NCBI RefSeq assembly: GCF_002973525.1
Contig: NZ_PVEN01000004.1
Location: 186,001 to 250,000 of the forward strand
Direction of reading: 5' to 3'
Source of the DNA: Paraburkholderia sp. BL21I4N1
GTDB taxonomy: Bacteria > Pseudomonadota > Gammaproteobacteria > Burkholderiales > Burkholderiaceae
DNA length: 64,000 bases
In this document: positions 38,801 to 49,747 of the stretch, piece by piece
Position numbering within the stretch: position 1 is the stretch's first letter
How the letters are laid out: the number at the start of each line of letters is the position of its first letter
Notes under the pieces: model-generated
What the model was told of the DNA's origin: nothing
The model's input: only the letters and a program-made list of their open reading frames with translations
The model's database searches: none
Translations under genes and position numbers: made by a program

Positions 38801-40489
38801 GTGCCGTGGCATCAGAAGCAGAACCAAAACTCAAGCCAGACCGCACTGCAACGCCAGCACGCGTTGAGCACGTCCCACGGAAAATCGGCGTGGGCGGCAA
38901 GCGGACATTTCTTCCTGCTGTGCGTCGCAGCGGCATTCCTGACCGCCTGCGCCACCAAGCCCCCCGCCACCGCGTTCGACCGTCAGGTCACCCACGCGCT
39001 TCCCGTCAGCGAGACCACGCCGCTGCATACCGCGCTTGCGCCGCTCGAAGCCGCGCATCCGAACGAGTCCGGTTTTCGCGTGCTGTCGAGCGGCACCGAC
39101 GCCCTGCAGATGCGCATCGCGCTCGCGCGCGCGGCGACGAAAACGCTCGACATGCAGTACTACATTGCCAACGAAGACACCACCGGCAAGCTGCTGCTCG
39201 GCGCCGCGCTGTACGCGGCGGACCACGGCGTGCGCGTGCGCATGCTGGTCGACGATCTGAACTTCAAAGACATCGACCAGGTCATGGCGGGTCTGAACTC
39301 GCACGACAACATCGAGATTCGCGTGTTCAATCCGTTCGGCAGCGCGCAGCAAGGCGTGTTCGAACGCACTACGAACCTGTTCACGCAGATCGGCCACTTC
39401 ACGCGCCGCATGCATAACAAGGCGATGATCGCGGACAACCAGCTGGCGATCGTCGGCGGCCGCAATCTCGGCGACGAATATTTCAGCGCCAGCGAAACGC
39501 TGCAATTCCGCGATCTCGACGTGCTCGCCGCGGGCCCGATCACCGCCGACGTCTCCGCCAGTTTCGACGACTACTGGAACAGCAGCATTGCCTATCCGCT
39601 GCGTGCGCTGAACCATCAGAAATTCGACGCAAAAGAACTGGACAAGACGCGCGACGACTTGCGTCAGCACTGGCGCGAAAACGCCGATCCGTACAACGCG
39701 AAGCCGCTGAACGCGACCCCGCTTGCCACACAAATCGCCGACGACCAGCTCGGCCTCACTTGGGCACCAGCCGAATTCAAGGCGGATTTGCCGGAGAAAA
39801 TCATCCACCCGTCGCCGGACTATGTCAGTCCGCCGATGCAGCGTCTCGCCGAGCTGATGCACGACGCGCAGAAAGATTTCCTGATCATTTCGCCGTACTT
39901 CGTACCACACGAATCGGGTGTCGAGGCGGCCGGCGTGTTGACGCATCGCGGCGTGCGGATCGCCGTGCTGACCAACTCGCTCGCCGCCACCGACGCGGTC
40001 GCCGTGCAAGCGGGCTACAGTCCGTTTCGCGTGCCGCTGCTGCAGCAAGGCGTCGAACTTTACGAATACAAACCGCAGCAGAATACGCCGCGCGCGGGGA
40101 TTGCCGGTTCGCGTTCGCGCGCCAGCCTGCATGCCAAAACCTACGTGATCGATCACCAGATTCTGGTCATCGGCTCGATGAATCTCGACCCGCGTTCGGC
40201 CAATCTGAACACCGAACTGGCGCTGGTGATTCACAGCGCGCCGCTCGCCGACCAGGTCGCGCAGATCTTCGCGCGCGCCATCGCGCCCGAGGTCAGTTAC
40301 CGCGTAACGCTGGCCGACGCCGCGCAGCTCGCCTACCTGCGTTCGATCGGTGCGCCGCTGTCGCCGCTGGTGTGGACCGACGTCGAAAACGGCATGCGCC
40401 GCACCTACATTTTCGATCCGCAAGCGGGTTTGTACCGGAACGCGCTAACGGGTCTATTCTCCCTATTGCCTGTCAACGCAGAACTTTGA
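38801..40489 (+). CDS. Phospholipase-D-family lipoprotein, cardiolipin synthase C-like
   Basis: 562 residues. GTG start with AAGGGAGA upstream. A hydrophobic segment (FFLLCVAAAFLTACATKP) ends in a lipobox LTAC, so the enzyme is probably anchored in a membrane from the periplasmic side. Two HKD motifs: MHNKAMIADNQLAIVGGRN and LHAKTYVIDHQILVIGS. Resembles ClsC, which makes cardiolipin from PE and PG together with YmdB in E. coli. fumC follows after 15 bp. Cellular side of action and substrate are inferred. Confidence 0.85.
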   Translation: MPWHQKQNQNSSQTALQRQHALSTSHGKSAWAASGHFFLLCVAAAFLTACATKPPATAFDRQVTHALPVSETTPLHTALAPLEAAHPNESGFRVLSSGTDALQMRIALARAATKTLDMQYYIANEDTTGKLLLGAALYAADHGVRVRMLVDDLNFKDIDQVMAGLNSHDNIEIRVFNPFGSAQQGVFERTTNLFTQIGHFTRRMHNKAMIADNQLAIVGGRNLGDEYFSASETLQFRDLDVLAAGPITADVSASFDDYWNSSIAYPLRALNHQKFDAKELDKTRDDLRQHWRENADPYNAKPLNATPLATQIADDQLGLTWAPAEFKADLPEKIIHPSPDYVSPPMQRLAELMHDAQKDFLIISPYFVPHESGVEAAGVLTHRGVRIAVLTNSLAATDAVAVQAGYSPFRVPLLQQGVELYEYKPQQNTPRAGIAGSRSRASLHAKTYVIDHQILVIGSMNLDPRSANLNTELALVIHSAPLADQVAQIFARAIAPEVSYRVTLADAAQLAYLRSIGAPLSPLVWTDVENGMRRTYIFDPQAGLYRNALTGLFSLLPVNAEL

Positions 40490-40504
40490 AAAGCGGAGTT
40501 GAAC

Positions 40505-41894
<1,390 letters not shown>

Positions 41895-41905
<11 letters not shown>

Positions 41906-41992
41906 GTGGCCAGATAAGCGGCCGGTTGAGCGACCGGTCAGCGTGGCGAGTTGGTCGGCCGGTCGAGCGCCTCGACGCTACGGCCGGTCAAG
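41895..41992. repeat. Four direct 12-bp repeats at the 3' end of fumC
   Basis: CGGCCGGTTGAG at 41895 and 41919, CGGCCGGTCGAG at 41956, CGGCCGGTCAAG at 41981. The first copy overlaps the last fumC codons. A short palindrome GACCGGTC lies at 41932-41939. The rest of the 188 bp to the convergent thioesterase gene is GC-rich and featureless. Confidence 0.6.
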
Positions 41993-42093
41993 TCGCTCTG
42001 TTGCTGCGCTTGCGGCTCGCCTGACCCGCTGTCCTCGCAAACGCCCTGTTCGCGTGGACAGCCCGGCGCGCCGGCAATCCCTGCCGGCACCGC

Positions 42094-42600
42094 TTAAACC
42101 TTCCCCTGCGCCACTTCTTCCGGCTTCAACTCGACGATCGCGTCGAGCGCTTCCTTCACGTCCATCGCGTATTTCGCAAGACGCTTCTGCTCATCCGTTT
42201 CCGGCACGAAGGCCGGCACCGGCACCGGGTGGCCGTTCTCGTTGACGGCGACCATCACGACCAGACAATCCGTGGTTTGCATCAGCTCGCCGCCCTTCGG
42301 GTCGCCGGCTTGCACGGACACGTGGATGTGCATGCTGGTGCGGCCCGTCGCCACGACCCGCGCGCGCAATTCGACGAGGTTACCGACCAGAATCGGCCGA
42401 CGGAACCGGATATTGCCCACGCTGACGGTCACGCAATAGCGGCCCGACCACACCGCCGAGCACGCGTACGCGGTCTCGTCGATCCACTTCATCAACGCGC
42501 CGCCGTGCACCTTGCCGCCGAAGTTGACCGAACTGGGTTCGGCGAGAAAGCGGAAAGTGGTTTCGGAACGGTCAAACGGGGCTGCGGAAGGGGTGCTCAT
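42094..42600 (-). CDS. Acyl-CoA thioesterase, hotdog fold (YciA-like)
   Basis: 168 residues. NFGGKVHGGALMKWIDETAY is the hotdog catalytic region of the YciA/BACH-type family, with Asp in WIDETAY. It hydrolyses acyl-CoA esters; chain length preference unknown. Start MSTPSAAPFD has CGGAG 9 bp upstream. A minus-strand TATAAT at 42643-42638 is a good -10 box but without a good -35. Confidence 0.88.
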   Translation of the reverse strand: MSTPSAAPFDRSETTFRFLAEPSSVNFGGKVHGGALMKWIDETAYACSAVWSGRYCVTVSVGNIRFRRPILVGNLVELRARVVATGRTSMHIHVSVQAGDPKGGELMQTTDCLVVMVAVNENGHPVPVPAFVPETDEQKRLAKYAMDVKEALDAIVELKPEEVAQGKV

Positions 42601-42822
42601 GTTGACTCCGGTCAATCGGATGCATTGAAAGGAGGCGATTATACGAGCGCAATATTGACAGCGTCGTGGGTTCGGCGCGGTTGGCGAGGCGAATTGTTGC
42701 GGGAATTGGTTGAGGCTTTCGGTGAGCTTTCCGTCGGCGCGGGGCTTTGTGTCCGGGTCACGCCAAGGTAGCGCAGGGCTATCACCGGCAGCGCCCGCAC
42801 GGTCGAGGCAGTTGTCCGTCGC

Positions 42823-42963
42823 TCATTTATGCACCGTAACGCCCTCGTCGATCGTGCCGTACATCGTGATGCTGCCAGTGCCGGCCCCCGACGAATCCGC
42901 ACCGCCCTGCACGCACGCGCCGAGCAGCAGTGCCGCGACCAGCGCGGCGAGAAGAGTTTTCAT
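42823..42963 (-). CDS. 46-residue lipoprotein
   Basis: Read from ATG at 42963 to TGA at 42823: MKTLLAALVAALLLGAC followed by a 29-residue mature peptide ending SITMYGTIDEGVTVHK (in part). The lipobox LLGAC predicts lipidation at Cys17. The mature part is Gly/Ser-rich then a short beta-like segment. Unknown function; style resembles entericidin-sized lipoproteins but it is not one. Divergent from the ArsR-type gene. Confidence 0.7.
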   Translation of the reverse strand: MKTLLAALVAALLLGACVQGGADSSGAGTGSITMYGTIDEGVTVHK

Positions 42964-43199
42964 GACTGCGTGTTCCCGCAAAGACAGGCTTCGATTCTAG
43001 CCTGGCGGATCAAGCCGGCTCAGGAGCGGCAGCCACCGCGCCGCGCCCGATGCGCCTGCCGGGTTTTCGTAGCGCATGCATGCAACACTTCACGCTAAGC
43101 TGAAACATAGAATGCCGCGGATCGGTACATTGGTCCGTATGGCGCCCTGGCGGCGCCGCCAACGGCAACCCGGTTGCCCGGACTCGAAGGAGACACCCC

Positions 43200-43913
43200 A
43201 TGACCCTCAAGCTCGCCGACGAACAGAACCATTTCCCCGGCCTGAGCCGGATCGGCGCGCTGCTCGCCGACCCCGGCCGCGCCGCGATGCTGTGGGCGCT
43301 GATGGACGGCAGCGCCCGCCCGGCCGGCGAACTGACCGTCATCGCCGGGCTCTCGCCGTCGGCGGCGAGTGCGCATCTCGCCCGCCTGACCGACGGCGGT
43401 CTGCTCGCGCTCGAAGTGCGCGGCCGGCATCGCTACTTCCGGATCGCGTCGGCGGATATTGCCGCCTCCATCGAAGCGCTCGCCAACGTCGCGCAAATCA
43501 GCGCGCCGCAGCGGTCCGTGCCGCGCCCGGTGCGCACCGTGCCGCTCGACATGCGCTACGCCCGCACCTGCTACGACCATATGGCGGGCGAGCTGTCCGT
43601 GCGCGTGCTGGAGCGATTGGTTCAGCGCGGTCTGCTGACGCTGGACGGCACCTCGCTGGAAGCAACGGAAAACGGCGCCAGCCGCTTCGCCGAATGGGGC
43701 ATCGATCTGTCGGCGCAGAAAAGCCGTCGACGCCGCTTTGCCTGCACCTGCCCCGACTGGAGCGAACGCCGGCCGCATCTGGGCGGCGCGCTCGGCGCGG
43801 CGCTGCTCGACTCGTGGTCCGCGCACGGCTGGGTCGAGCGGACCGAGCGGCCGCGAATCCTGCGCGTCACGCCGGCGGGGCAGCGTCATTTCGATACGTT
43901 TCTGGCAGGCTGA
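43200..43913 (+). CDS. ArsR-family winged-helix regulator
   Basis: 237 residues. N-terminal winged helix-turn-helix: LLADPGRAAMLWALMDGSA, ELTVIAGLSPSAASAHLARL and GGLLALEVRGRHRYF. The C-terminal half (about 110-237) is a second domain with FACTCPDW and ends in another winged-helix-like turn, common in the longer ArsR proteins of Burkholderia. The strong ribosome site GAAGGAGA sets the start. Neither metal-binding CxCxxC of ArsR nor a transporter gene is next to it; signal unknown. Confidence 0.85.
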   Translation: MTLKLADEQNHFPGLSRIGALLADPGRAAMLWALMDGSARPAGELTVIAGLSPSAASAHLARLTDGGLLALEVRGRHRYFRIASADIAASIEALANVAQISAPQRSVPRPVRTVPLDMRYARTCYDHMAGELSVRVLERLVQRGLLTLDGTSLEATENGASRFAEWGIDLSAQKSRRRRFACTCPDWSERRPHLGGALGAALLDSWSAHGWVERTERPRILRVTPAGQRHFDTFLAG

Positions 43914-44118
43914 ATCGTCGTCGGAACGACCACCCGTGTCGCTCGTAACCCTCTGATGCGATTACAGAAATTCTCCAATCAGCTTACGGAATGCCTTATC
44001 GAGACCTTTTGTTACACGCCGGTGAGGTGGCCTTACAAAAGTGGGGGTCTTGAAACATACGCGGCATGTAAAGTGAACTCCGGATGAAGCAAAATGCCGC
44101 GTCCGCCGGAGATAAATC

Positions 44119-46587
44119 ATGAGAACACACACTAAAGATCAACACTCGAATCGCCGCATTACGGGCTACACCCTGATCGCGGCCGCGGCGTTTCTGCTCG
44201 CCGCTCAGGCCGGCATCGCGCAGGAAGTCCAGCCCGCTCCTCAGGTCGCCTCGACGCAGAACACCGATCCGCCGGGGCGCATTGCGCGCCTGAACTACAT
44301 GGCCGGCACGGTGACCACCGAACCGGCCGGCGCGACCGACTGGTCGTATGCGCAGCTCAACCGTCCGCTCACCACCGGCGATCAGTTGTGGAACGACCAG
44401 AACGCGCGCTCGGAGCTGCACATCGGCTCGACCGCGGTGCGCCTCGATCAGTCCACCAGCCTCGATATCCTCAATCTCGACGACAACAGCGCGCAACTCA
44501 AAGTCGCGCAAGGCACCTTGTCGACGCGGGTGCGCGAACTGGCGCCGGGTTCGTCGTATGAGATCGACACGCCGAATCTCGCGCTCGGGCTGAACGGCCC
44601 CGGCGACTATCGCGTCGACGTCGCGCCGGATGGCAGCAGCACCAGCGTGACCGTGCGCAGCGGTAGCGCGACGGTGTACGGCGATAGCGGTCAGGTGCAA
44701 GTTTCGGCGGGCCAGCAGGTCCGCTTCGGCGGCACCAGTCTGCAACAGGTCGCCGACAACGGCGTGCCGGGCCTCGACGGCTTCGACCAGTGGGCCGCCG
44801 CGCGCGATGCCGCCGAAGACCGCTCGGTGTCGGCACGCTACGTGTCGCGCGACATTCCCGGCTACGAAGACCTCGACGCCAACGGCACATGGCGCAGCAG
44901 CCCGCAATACGGCGAAGTGTGGGTGCCGCGCGCCACGCCGGTCGGCTGGGCGCCGTACCACGAAGGCCACTGGGTCTGGCAGGCGCCGTGGGGCTGGACG
45001 TGGGTCGACGATGCGCCGTGGGGCTTCGCGCCCTACCATTACGGCCGCTGGGCCCAGGTCGACGACGCGTGGGCGTGGGTGCCGGGTCCGATCGTGGTTA
45101 GCGCGCCGCCGGTCTACGCGCCGGCGCTGGTCGCCTTTGTGGGCGGCGGAGGCGGCGGTGGGGTCAACTGGGGCGTGAGTCTGGCGATCGGCGGCGCGGT
45201 GGCGGCCGGCGTCGCGTGGTTCCCGCTCGGCCCCGGCGAGCCGTGGCATCCGCAGTGGGGCGGCGGTCACGATCACTGGAGCCCCGGTTACTACAACCGC
45301 GTCAACCAGACGACGATCGTCAACAACTACAACCACAACGTGACGAATGTGAACGTGACCAACATTCACAACACGTACATCAACTATCGCGCGCCGGGCG
45401 CTGTCACCGCGGTGCCGGCGACGGCCTTCGTGCACGGTCAGCCGGTGGCGCGCTTCGCGCAAAAGGTCGACCCGCAGCAATGGCGCAACGCGCAGATCAA
45501 CCCGGGCGGCGTGGGTATCGCGCCGGTCAAGGAAAGCTTCGGCCCGGGTCTGCGCAACGCGAATTACCGGCCGCCGGCGGGTGTCGCGGCACGTCCGGTG
45601 GTCGCGACGCGCAGTCCCGCCATGCCGGCCGCCTATCACGACACCCTCGCGCAGAATTTCGCGCAGAGCGGTGGACGGGTGCCGGGCGCGGGTCAGCCGA
45701 TCGTGCGGACCTCCGTGCCGGCGCACATGGCGGGCGGTCCCAGCGCATTACCGGTGCAGAACGTGCGGGTCGTGCAGTCGCATATGCCGGGACGTACGCC
45801 GGGGGCGGCGCCGGGTGCGCCGGGTGCGCCTGGCGGGATGCAGCAGGCAGGGCAGCGTCCGGGGGCGATGCCCGGCGCGGCGCCCGGTCAGCCGCAACGT
45901 GGCGAGCAGGCGCAGGCTCGGCCGGGTATGCCTCAACCGATGGCCAATGAACGCCAGCAACCGGGCGAAGCGGGACATCCGGCAAACGGCGTGCCGCGTC
46001 CGCCGCAAGCGAACGGCGGCAACCCGCAAGCCAACGCGCAGCAGCACGGCATGCCTCAGCAGGCCGGCCAGCAGCCGGGCGCGAACGAGCGCCACGAGCC
46101 GGCATGGACGCAGCCGCATACGCCGATGGCTCAGCAGGCGCAGCAGCGTGGCGGGCAGCAGGAGCCGGCGCGGCAGGCAGAAGCTCGTCCGCCGCAGCCG
46201 CAGCAACAGGCTGAGCGTCAGGCGGAAGCGCCGCGCGAAGCGCAACGGCCGCAAGAAGCTCATCCGCAGCCGATGCAGCAGGCGCAGCAACCGCGTGAGG
46301 AATACCATCCGCAGCCGGCACAGCAGGCGCAGCAGCCGCGTCAGGAAGCACGTCCGGAACAGATGCAGCAACCGCGTCAGGAGCCGCGTCCGCAACAGGT
46401 GCAGCAGCCGCGCCCGGAACCGCGTCCGCAGCAGGCACAGCAGCCTCGCCCGGAACCGCGTCCGCAACCGGCGCAGCAACCGCATCCGGAACCGCGTCCG
46501 CAGCAGGCGCAGCGTCCTGAAGCGCATCCGCAGCACGAGGAGCAGCACTCGTCCGGTGGCAACCATGACGAGCATCACAAGGGCTAA
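44119..46587 (+). CDS. Large exported FecR/DUF6600-like protein with Pro/Gln-rich repeats
   Basis: 822 residues. Signal peptide about 1-34. FecR-type domain about 50-210 (ARSELHIGSTAVRLDQSTSL, GLNGPGDYRVDVAPDGSS). Next a Trp-rich DUF6600-like segment about 255-330 (EVWVPRATPVGWAPYHEGHW, WGFAPYHYGRWAQVDDAWAW). A Gly-rich hydrophobic stretch (FVGGGGGGGVNWG) follows, then a long low-complexity end with repeated QQPRPEPRPQQA units and a His-rich tip. No ECF sigma or TonB receptor lies nearby, so it is not a classic FecR. Probably a cell-surface or periplasmic structural protein. Confidence 0.8.
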   Translation: MRTHTKDQHSNRRITGYTLIAAAAFLLAAQAGIAQEVQPAPQVASTQNTDPPGRIARLNYMAGTVTTEPAGATDWSYAQLNRPLTTGDQLWNDQNARSELHIGSTAVRLDQSTSLDILNLDDNSAQLKVAQGTLSTRVRELAPGSSYEIDTPNLALGLNGPGDYRVDVAPDGSSTSVTVRSGSATVYGDSGQVQVSAGQQVRFGGTSLQQVADNGVPGLDGFDQWAAARDAAEDRSVSARYVSRDIPGYEDLDANGTWRSSPQYGEVWVPRATPVGWAPYHEGHWVWQAPWGWTWVDDAPWGFAPYHYGRWAQVDDAWAWVPGPIVVSAPPVYAPALVAFVGGGGGGGVNWGVSLAIGGAVAAGVAWFPLGPGEPWHPQWGGGHDHWSPGYYNRVNQTTIVNNYNHNVTNVNVTNIHNTYINYRAPGAVTAVPATAFVHGQPVARFAQKVDPQQWRNAQINPGGVGIAPVKESFGPGLRNANYRPPAGVAARPVVATRSPAMPAAYHDTLAQNFAQSGGRVPGAGQPIVRTSVPAHMAGGPSALPVQNVRVVQSHMPGRTPGAAPGAPGAPGGMQQAGQRPGAMPGAAPGQPQRGEQAQARPGMPQPMANERQQPGEAGHPANGVPRPPQANGGNPQANAQQHGMPQQAGQQPGANERHEPAWTQPHTPMAQQAQQRGGQQEPARQAEARPPQPQQQAERQAEAPREAQRPQEAHPQPMQQAQQPREEYHPQPAQQAQQPRQEARPEQMQQPRQEPRPQQVQQPRPEPRPQQAQQPRPEPRPQPAQQPHPEPRPQQAQRPEAHPQHEEQHSSGGNHDEHHKG

Positions 46588-46642
46588 ACCCGGCAGCGCC
46601 GAGCTTTAATCCGCGCACCTGAACTCGAGGTGCAACAAAAAA

Positions 46643-46672
46643 CCCCCGCGACTCACATCGCGGGGGGTTTTT
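46643..46672. terminator. Bidirectional terminator between the FecR-like gene and thyA
   Basis: CCCCCGCGA (46643-46651) pairs with TCGCGGGGG (46658-46666), followed by five T and preceded by six A. It can serve both convergent genes. Confidence 0.92.
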
Positions 46673-46708
46673 ATTTTTCAAGCGAGCCGAACGCAGGCCG
46701 CCAACCGC

Positions 46709-47680
46709 TCAGACCGCCATCGGCGCGGTCAGCGGCTCGTGATGCCGATAACCCACCAGCGAAAAATCCGACGGCTCGATCTTCTCCAGCCACTCCGGCT
46801 CATACACACCGGTCGTCGCATAGTCCGGCACGCGATCTGAAATCGCGAAAGCCGGGCTCTCATACGGCTCACGCGTCAATTGCCGCTGCAACATATCGAG
46901 CTGGTTTTCGTAGATGTGCGCGTCGCCGATGAAGTACGTGAACCAGCGCGGCGTATAGCCCGTCAAGCGGCCCACCAGATGCAGCAACGCCGCGCCTTCG
47001 GTCAGGTTGAACGGCGTGCCGAGCCCGACGTCGTTGCTGCGAATGTACAGACACAGCGAAATCTCGCGCCGCGCGACGTTCGGCAGGAACTGATACAGCA
47101 GATGGCAAGCCGGCAGCGCGATCTGATCCAGCACCGCGGGGTTCCACGCATGAAACAGAATTCGCCGGTCGGCGGGGTTCTGCATGATCGTGTCCAGACA
47201 TTGACGCAACTGGTCGATCGCCTTGTAAAGCAGCACTTTGGGACTGCCGTTCTCGTCGAATTCGGTCACCACCTGGAAGCCGCGCGACTGCGCGTCGGCC
47301 AGCTGCGCGCTCGCGCCCGCGTCGAGCACCTTGTAGGCCGGCCACTGGCGCCACTGCACGCCGTACACGTCGCCGAGATCGTCCGGCCCTTCGCGATACG
47401 GATTGGCCAGCCATTGCGGATTCTGGTTCGCGTTCGCGTCCCACACCTTGCAGCCGAGGTCACGAAAATCCGCGGCGCTGCGCGACGCGCGCAAAAACCC
47501 GACCAGTTCGCCGATCGCCGACTTGAACGCCAGCTTCTTCGTGGTGACAGCGGGAAAACCTTGCTGGAGGTCGAAGCGCAACATCGCGCCCGGCATGCTG
47601 ATGGTACGGATGCCGGTGCGGTTTTCCTGCCATGTGCCGGTGTCGAGAATCGTGCGGACGAGGTCCAGATACTGTTTCAT
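46709..47680 (-). CDS. thyA: Thymidylate synthase
   Basis: Makes dTMP from dUMP with methylene-THF. 323 residues, about 60 longer than E. coli ThyA because of an insertion in the middle ([20 protein letters not shown] region), a form usual for this genus. Catalytic Cys in [25 protein letters not shown] and [12 protein letters not shown] are family landmarks. Start [13 protein letters not shown] follows AAGGA. Genes of the folate cycle, thyA and folA, lie on either side of the fap-like cluster. Confidence 0.95.
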   Translation of the reverse strand: MKQYLDLVRTILDTGTWQENRTGIRTISMPGAMLRFDLQQGFPAVTTKKLAFKSAIGELVGFLRASRSAADFRDLGCKVWDANANQNPQWLANPYREGPDDLGDVYGVQWRQWPAYKVLDAGASAQLADAQSRGFQVVTEFDENGSPKVLLYKAIDQLRQCLDTIMQNPADRRILFHAWNPAVLDQIALPACHLLYQFLPNVARREISLCLYIRSNDVGLGTPFNLTEGAALLHLVGRLTGYTPRWFTYFIGDAHIYENQLDMLQRQLTREPYESPAFAISDRVPDYATTGVYEPEWLEKIEPSDFSLVGYRHHEPLTAPMAV

Positions 47681-47858
47681 GCGGGTTCCTTCGACGACGC
47701 GCGCGGCGCAACCGCCAGGCGCGCCACGAAAATTGAGCGGAAAACCCGATTTTAACAAGCGCGGCCGGACGACGCCGGAGCGCGGCACGAACCAGAGAAA
47801 ATATCGACGCCCGCCATCCCCCCGGCCCGCGACGCGCGCGAGCGGTGGAACGCAAGGT

Positions 47859-49253
47859 CTAGAGATGCGGCACCGTAGCCGGCAAATCGCCGTGCGGCGC
47901 GGCCAGCGGTTCGCCTTCCATGTGCCGCATGCCATGCGAGCACAACAGCCGGTACAACGTGACGCGCGAAATACCGAGTTCCTGGGCGGCGTCGCCGAGA
48001 CGGCCGCGATGGCGCAGCAACGCCAGCTCGATTGCCTGACGCTCGGCTGCCTCGCGCGCCTGCGCGAGCGACACCGGCACGATCTCGACGTACTCGGCCA
48101 GTTCCAGATCGCGCGCCGTGATCGCGCGCCCTTCTGACATGACGATCGCGCGCCGCACCCGGTTGATCAGCTCGCGCACATTGCCCGGCCAGCCGTAGTT
48201 ATGCAGCGCCGCGATCGCATCCGGCGCAAAGCCGCGCAGACGGCGGCTCGCATCTTTCTTGAAACGTTCCAGCATGTGCCGCGCCAGCAGTTCGATATCC
48301 TTACCGCGCGCGCGCAGCGGCGGCTCGTCGATCTGCAGCACGCACAGACGGTGATAGAGATCGGAGCGGAAGCGCCCTTCGATCATCGCGGCGGTCATAT
48401 CCACGTGGGTAGCCGAAATGATGCGCACGTCGACGTCGATCGCGCCATGGCCGCCGAGCCGTTCCACCTTGCGTTCCTGCAGGAAGCGCAGCAGGCTCGC
48501 CTGGCTTTCGAGCGGCAGATCGCCGATTTCGTCGAGAAACAACGTGCCGCCGTTGGCCGCTTCCACGCGGCCGATCTTGCGCTGATTCGCGCCCGTGAAC
48601 GCGCCGCGCTCATAGCCGAATAGTTCGGATTGCAACAGATGCGGGGGAATCGCGCCGCAGTTGATCGGCACGAACGGAGCGTTGCGCCGCGCTGAACGCT
48701 CGTGAATCGCGACCGCCGTCAATTCCTTGCCGGTGCCCGATTCGCCGGAGATGAACACCGGCGCGTCGGTCATGGCCACTTTGCGGATCGAGCGGAACAG
48801 CGCGAGCATGGCGTCGCACGAGCCGACCATTTCGCCTTCGGCGCCTTGCGAGGCATCGTTCGAAGCGGGTTCGCCCAGCGAGATCATGCCGTACGCGTGG
48901 CCGACCGAATCGACGATCCGGTCGCCCGAATACGGCACCGTGACATAGTCGAAACAGTAGTCGCGCACGAGCCGGCGCAAGGCGGCGTCCTGCAACTGGC
49001 CGGGCAAGGTGGCCGCGACCCAGCCGACGTTCGGCATGGTCAGGCAGGATTCGAAGGCGGCAATTTCGTGCGGCTGGAAGTCGCTGCAAAGATCGAGCAG
49101 GCCGCCCGCCGCCATGCCGGCGCGAACCGCCCGGCGCACGTCACGCGCCGATCCCACCACTTCGACATGCCAGCCACGCTGATGAAAGCGTGTGTGCAGC
49201 TCCGCGCTCGGGTCGCGTGAAACGTAAATCAGTTGCCGCGTTGCGGGTTCCAT
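47859..49253 (-). CDS. Sigma-54-dependent activator, VpsR-like (upstream paralogue)
   Basis: 464 residues. N-terminal degenerate receiver-like domain (1-125): GLLDLCSDF keeps an Asp but the conserved Lys is replaced (FDYVTVPYS). AAA+ domain with Walker A GESGTGKE (170-177), GAFTGA sigma-54 loop, Walker [13 protein letters not shown]. Fis-type helix-turn-helix [19 protein letters not shown] at the end. It is a clear paralogue of the activator at 56202. It is divergent from the fap-like operon and ends 178 bp before thyA. c-di-GMP sensing, known for VpsR, is only a possibility. Confidence 0.9.
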   Translation of the reverse strand: MEPATRQLIYVSRDPSAELHTRFHQRGWHVEVVGSARDVRRAVRAGMAAGGLLDLCSDFQPHEIAAFESCLTMPNVGWVAATLPGQLQDAALRRLVRDYCFDYVTVPYSGDRIVDSVGHAYGMISLGEPASNDASQGAEGEMVGSCDAMLALFRSIRKVAMTDAPVFISGESGTGKELTAVAIHERSARRNAPFVPINCGAIPPHLLQSELFGYERGAFTGANQRKIGRVEAANGGTLFLDEIGDLPLESQASLLRFLQERKVERLGGHGAIDVDVRIISATHVDMTAAMIEGRFRSDLYHRLCVLQIDEPPLRARGKDIELLARHMLERFKKDASRRLRGFAPDAIAALHNYGWPGNVRELINRVRRAIVMSEGRAITARDLELAEYVEIVPVSLAQAREAAERQAIELALLRHRGRLGDAAQELGISRVTLYRLLCSHGMRHMEGEPLAAPHGDLPATVPHL

Positions 49254-49418
49254 TATTCAGATCCTCTCGTCAACGAACGTTAAGGATGACGCACGCACCT
49301 GAACCAAGATTCAGACACGCTGACCCGTTCGGGATTCGCGCAATAGCAAAAACCGAACGGCCATTCCATTCCGTGCGGACAGCTGATCCCCAAGAAAGCG
49401 GCGTGTGTGTTTGAGACG

Positions 49419-49438
49419 GCCCGTTAGCGGGCTTTTTT
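49419..49438 (+). terminator. Orphan intrinsic terminator upstream of the fap-like operon
   Basis: GCCCG, TTAG loop, CGGGC, then six T on the plus strand. No plus-strand gene precedes it for more than 2.8 kb, so it either ends an unannotated small RNA or insulates the operon from outside transcription. Confidence 0.7.
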
Positions 49439-49655
49439 AAATCTGAAGCTCTTTTTCGAGAGCTTACTATACGCGCGTCGCTTGGAAAACAATTATGCGA
49501 ATTTAATCGCAAATCCCATACCCAGTAAGGCTTAGCGGGCGATCCATCGATATTAAGCCGACAAATAAAACACGAGTGGAAGCGCTTTTCCTAGCGTAGA
49601 CCCGAAGGTACTTCGTACCGCCGCAATTAACAAATTATAGGTATTTTCTGCCTGC

Positions 49656-49673
49656 CGTTTCAGCGCTGAAACG
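49656..49673. promoter_or_regulatory. 18-bp palindrome, candidate enhancer site for the sigma-54 activators
   Basis: CGTTTCAGCGCTGAAACG is a perfect dyad centred about 109 bp upstream of the predicted transcription start, the usual distance for a bacterial enhancer-binding protein site. Five T follow it on the plus strand, but no transcript needs terminating there. Confidence 0.55.
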
Positions 49674-49747
49674 TTTTTGTCCGATTTGTCGAGCTTGACT
49701 CCGGGGTATGCCGGTCGCATCCAGATGCATCAACGGATTGCGACCGA

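Larger units (their letters stand above)
49254..49747. other. Regulatory region between the activator and the fap-like operon
   Basis: About 500 bp, AT-rich from 49440 on. It holds an orphan plus-strand terminator (49419-49438), a second hairpin AAGCTCT/AGAGCTT (49446-49465), a small inverted repeat GGTAC/GTACC (49607-49619) and the 18-bp palindrome at 49656-49673. On the minus strand TTGTTT-N15-TATAGT (49492-49466) is a weak sigma-70 candidate for the divergent activator. No gene was found. Confidence 0.6.

Noticed and set aside
48862..49253. A functional phosphoacceptor receiver domain in the activator at 47859
   Set aside because: The N-terminal acidic pair and the conserved Lys are missing, so ordinary two-component phosphorylation is unlikely.
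49656..49680. Palindrome plus T run read as a terminator
   Set aside because: No transcript would end there, the dyad is perfect through its centre, and it sits at enhancer distance from a sigma-54 promoter, so a protein-binding site is more likely.
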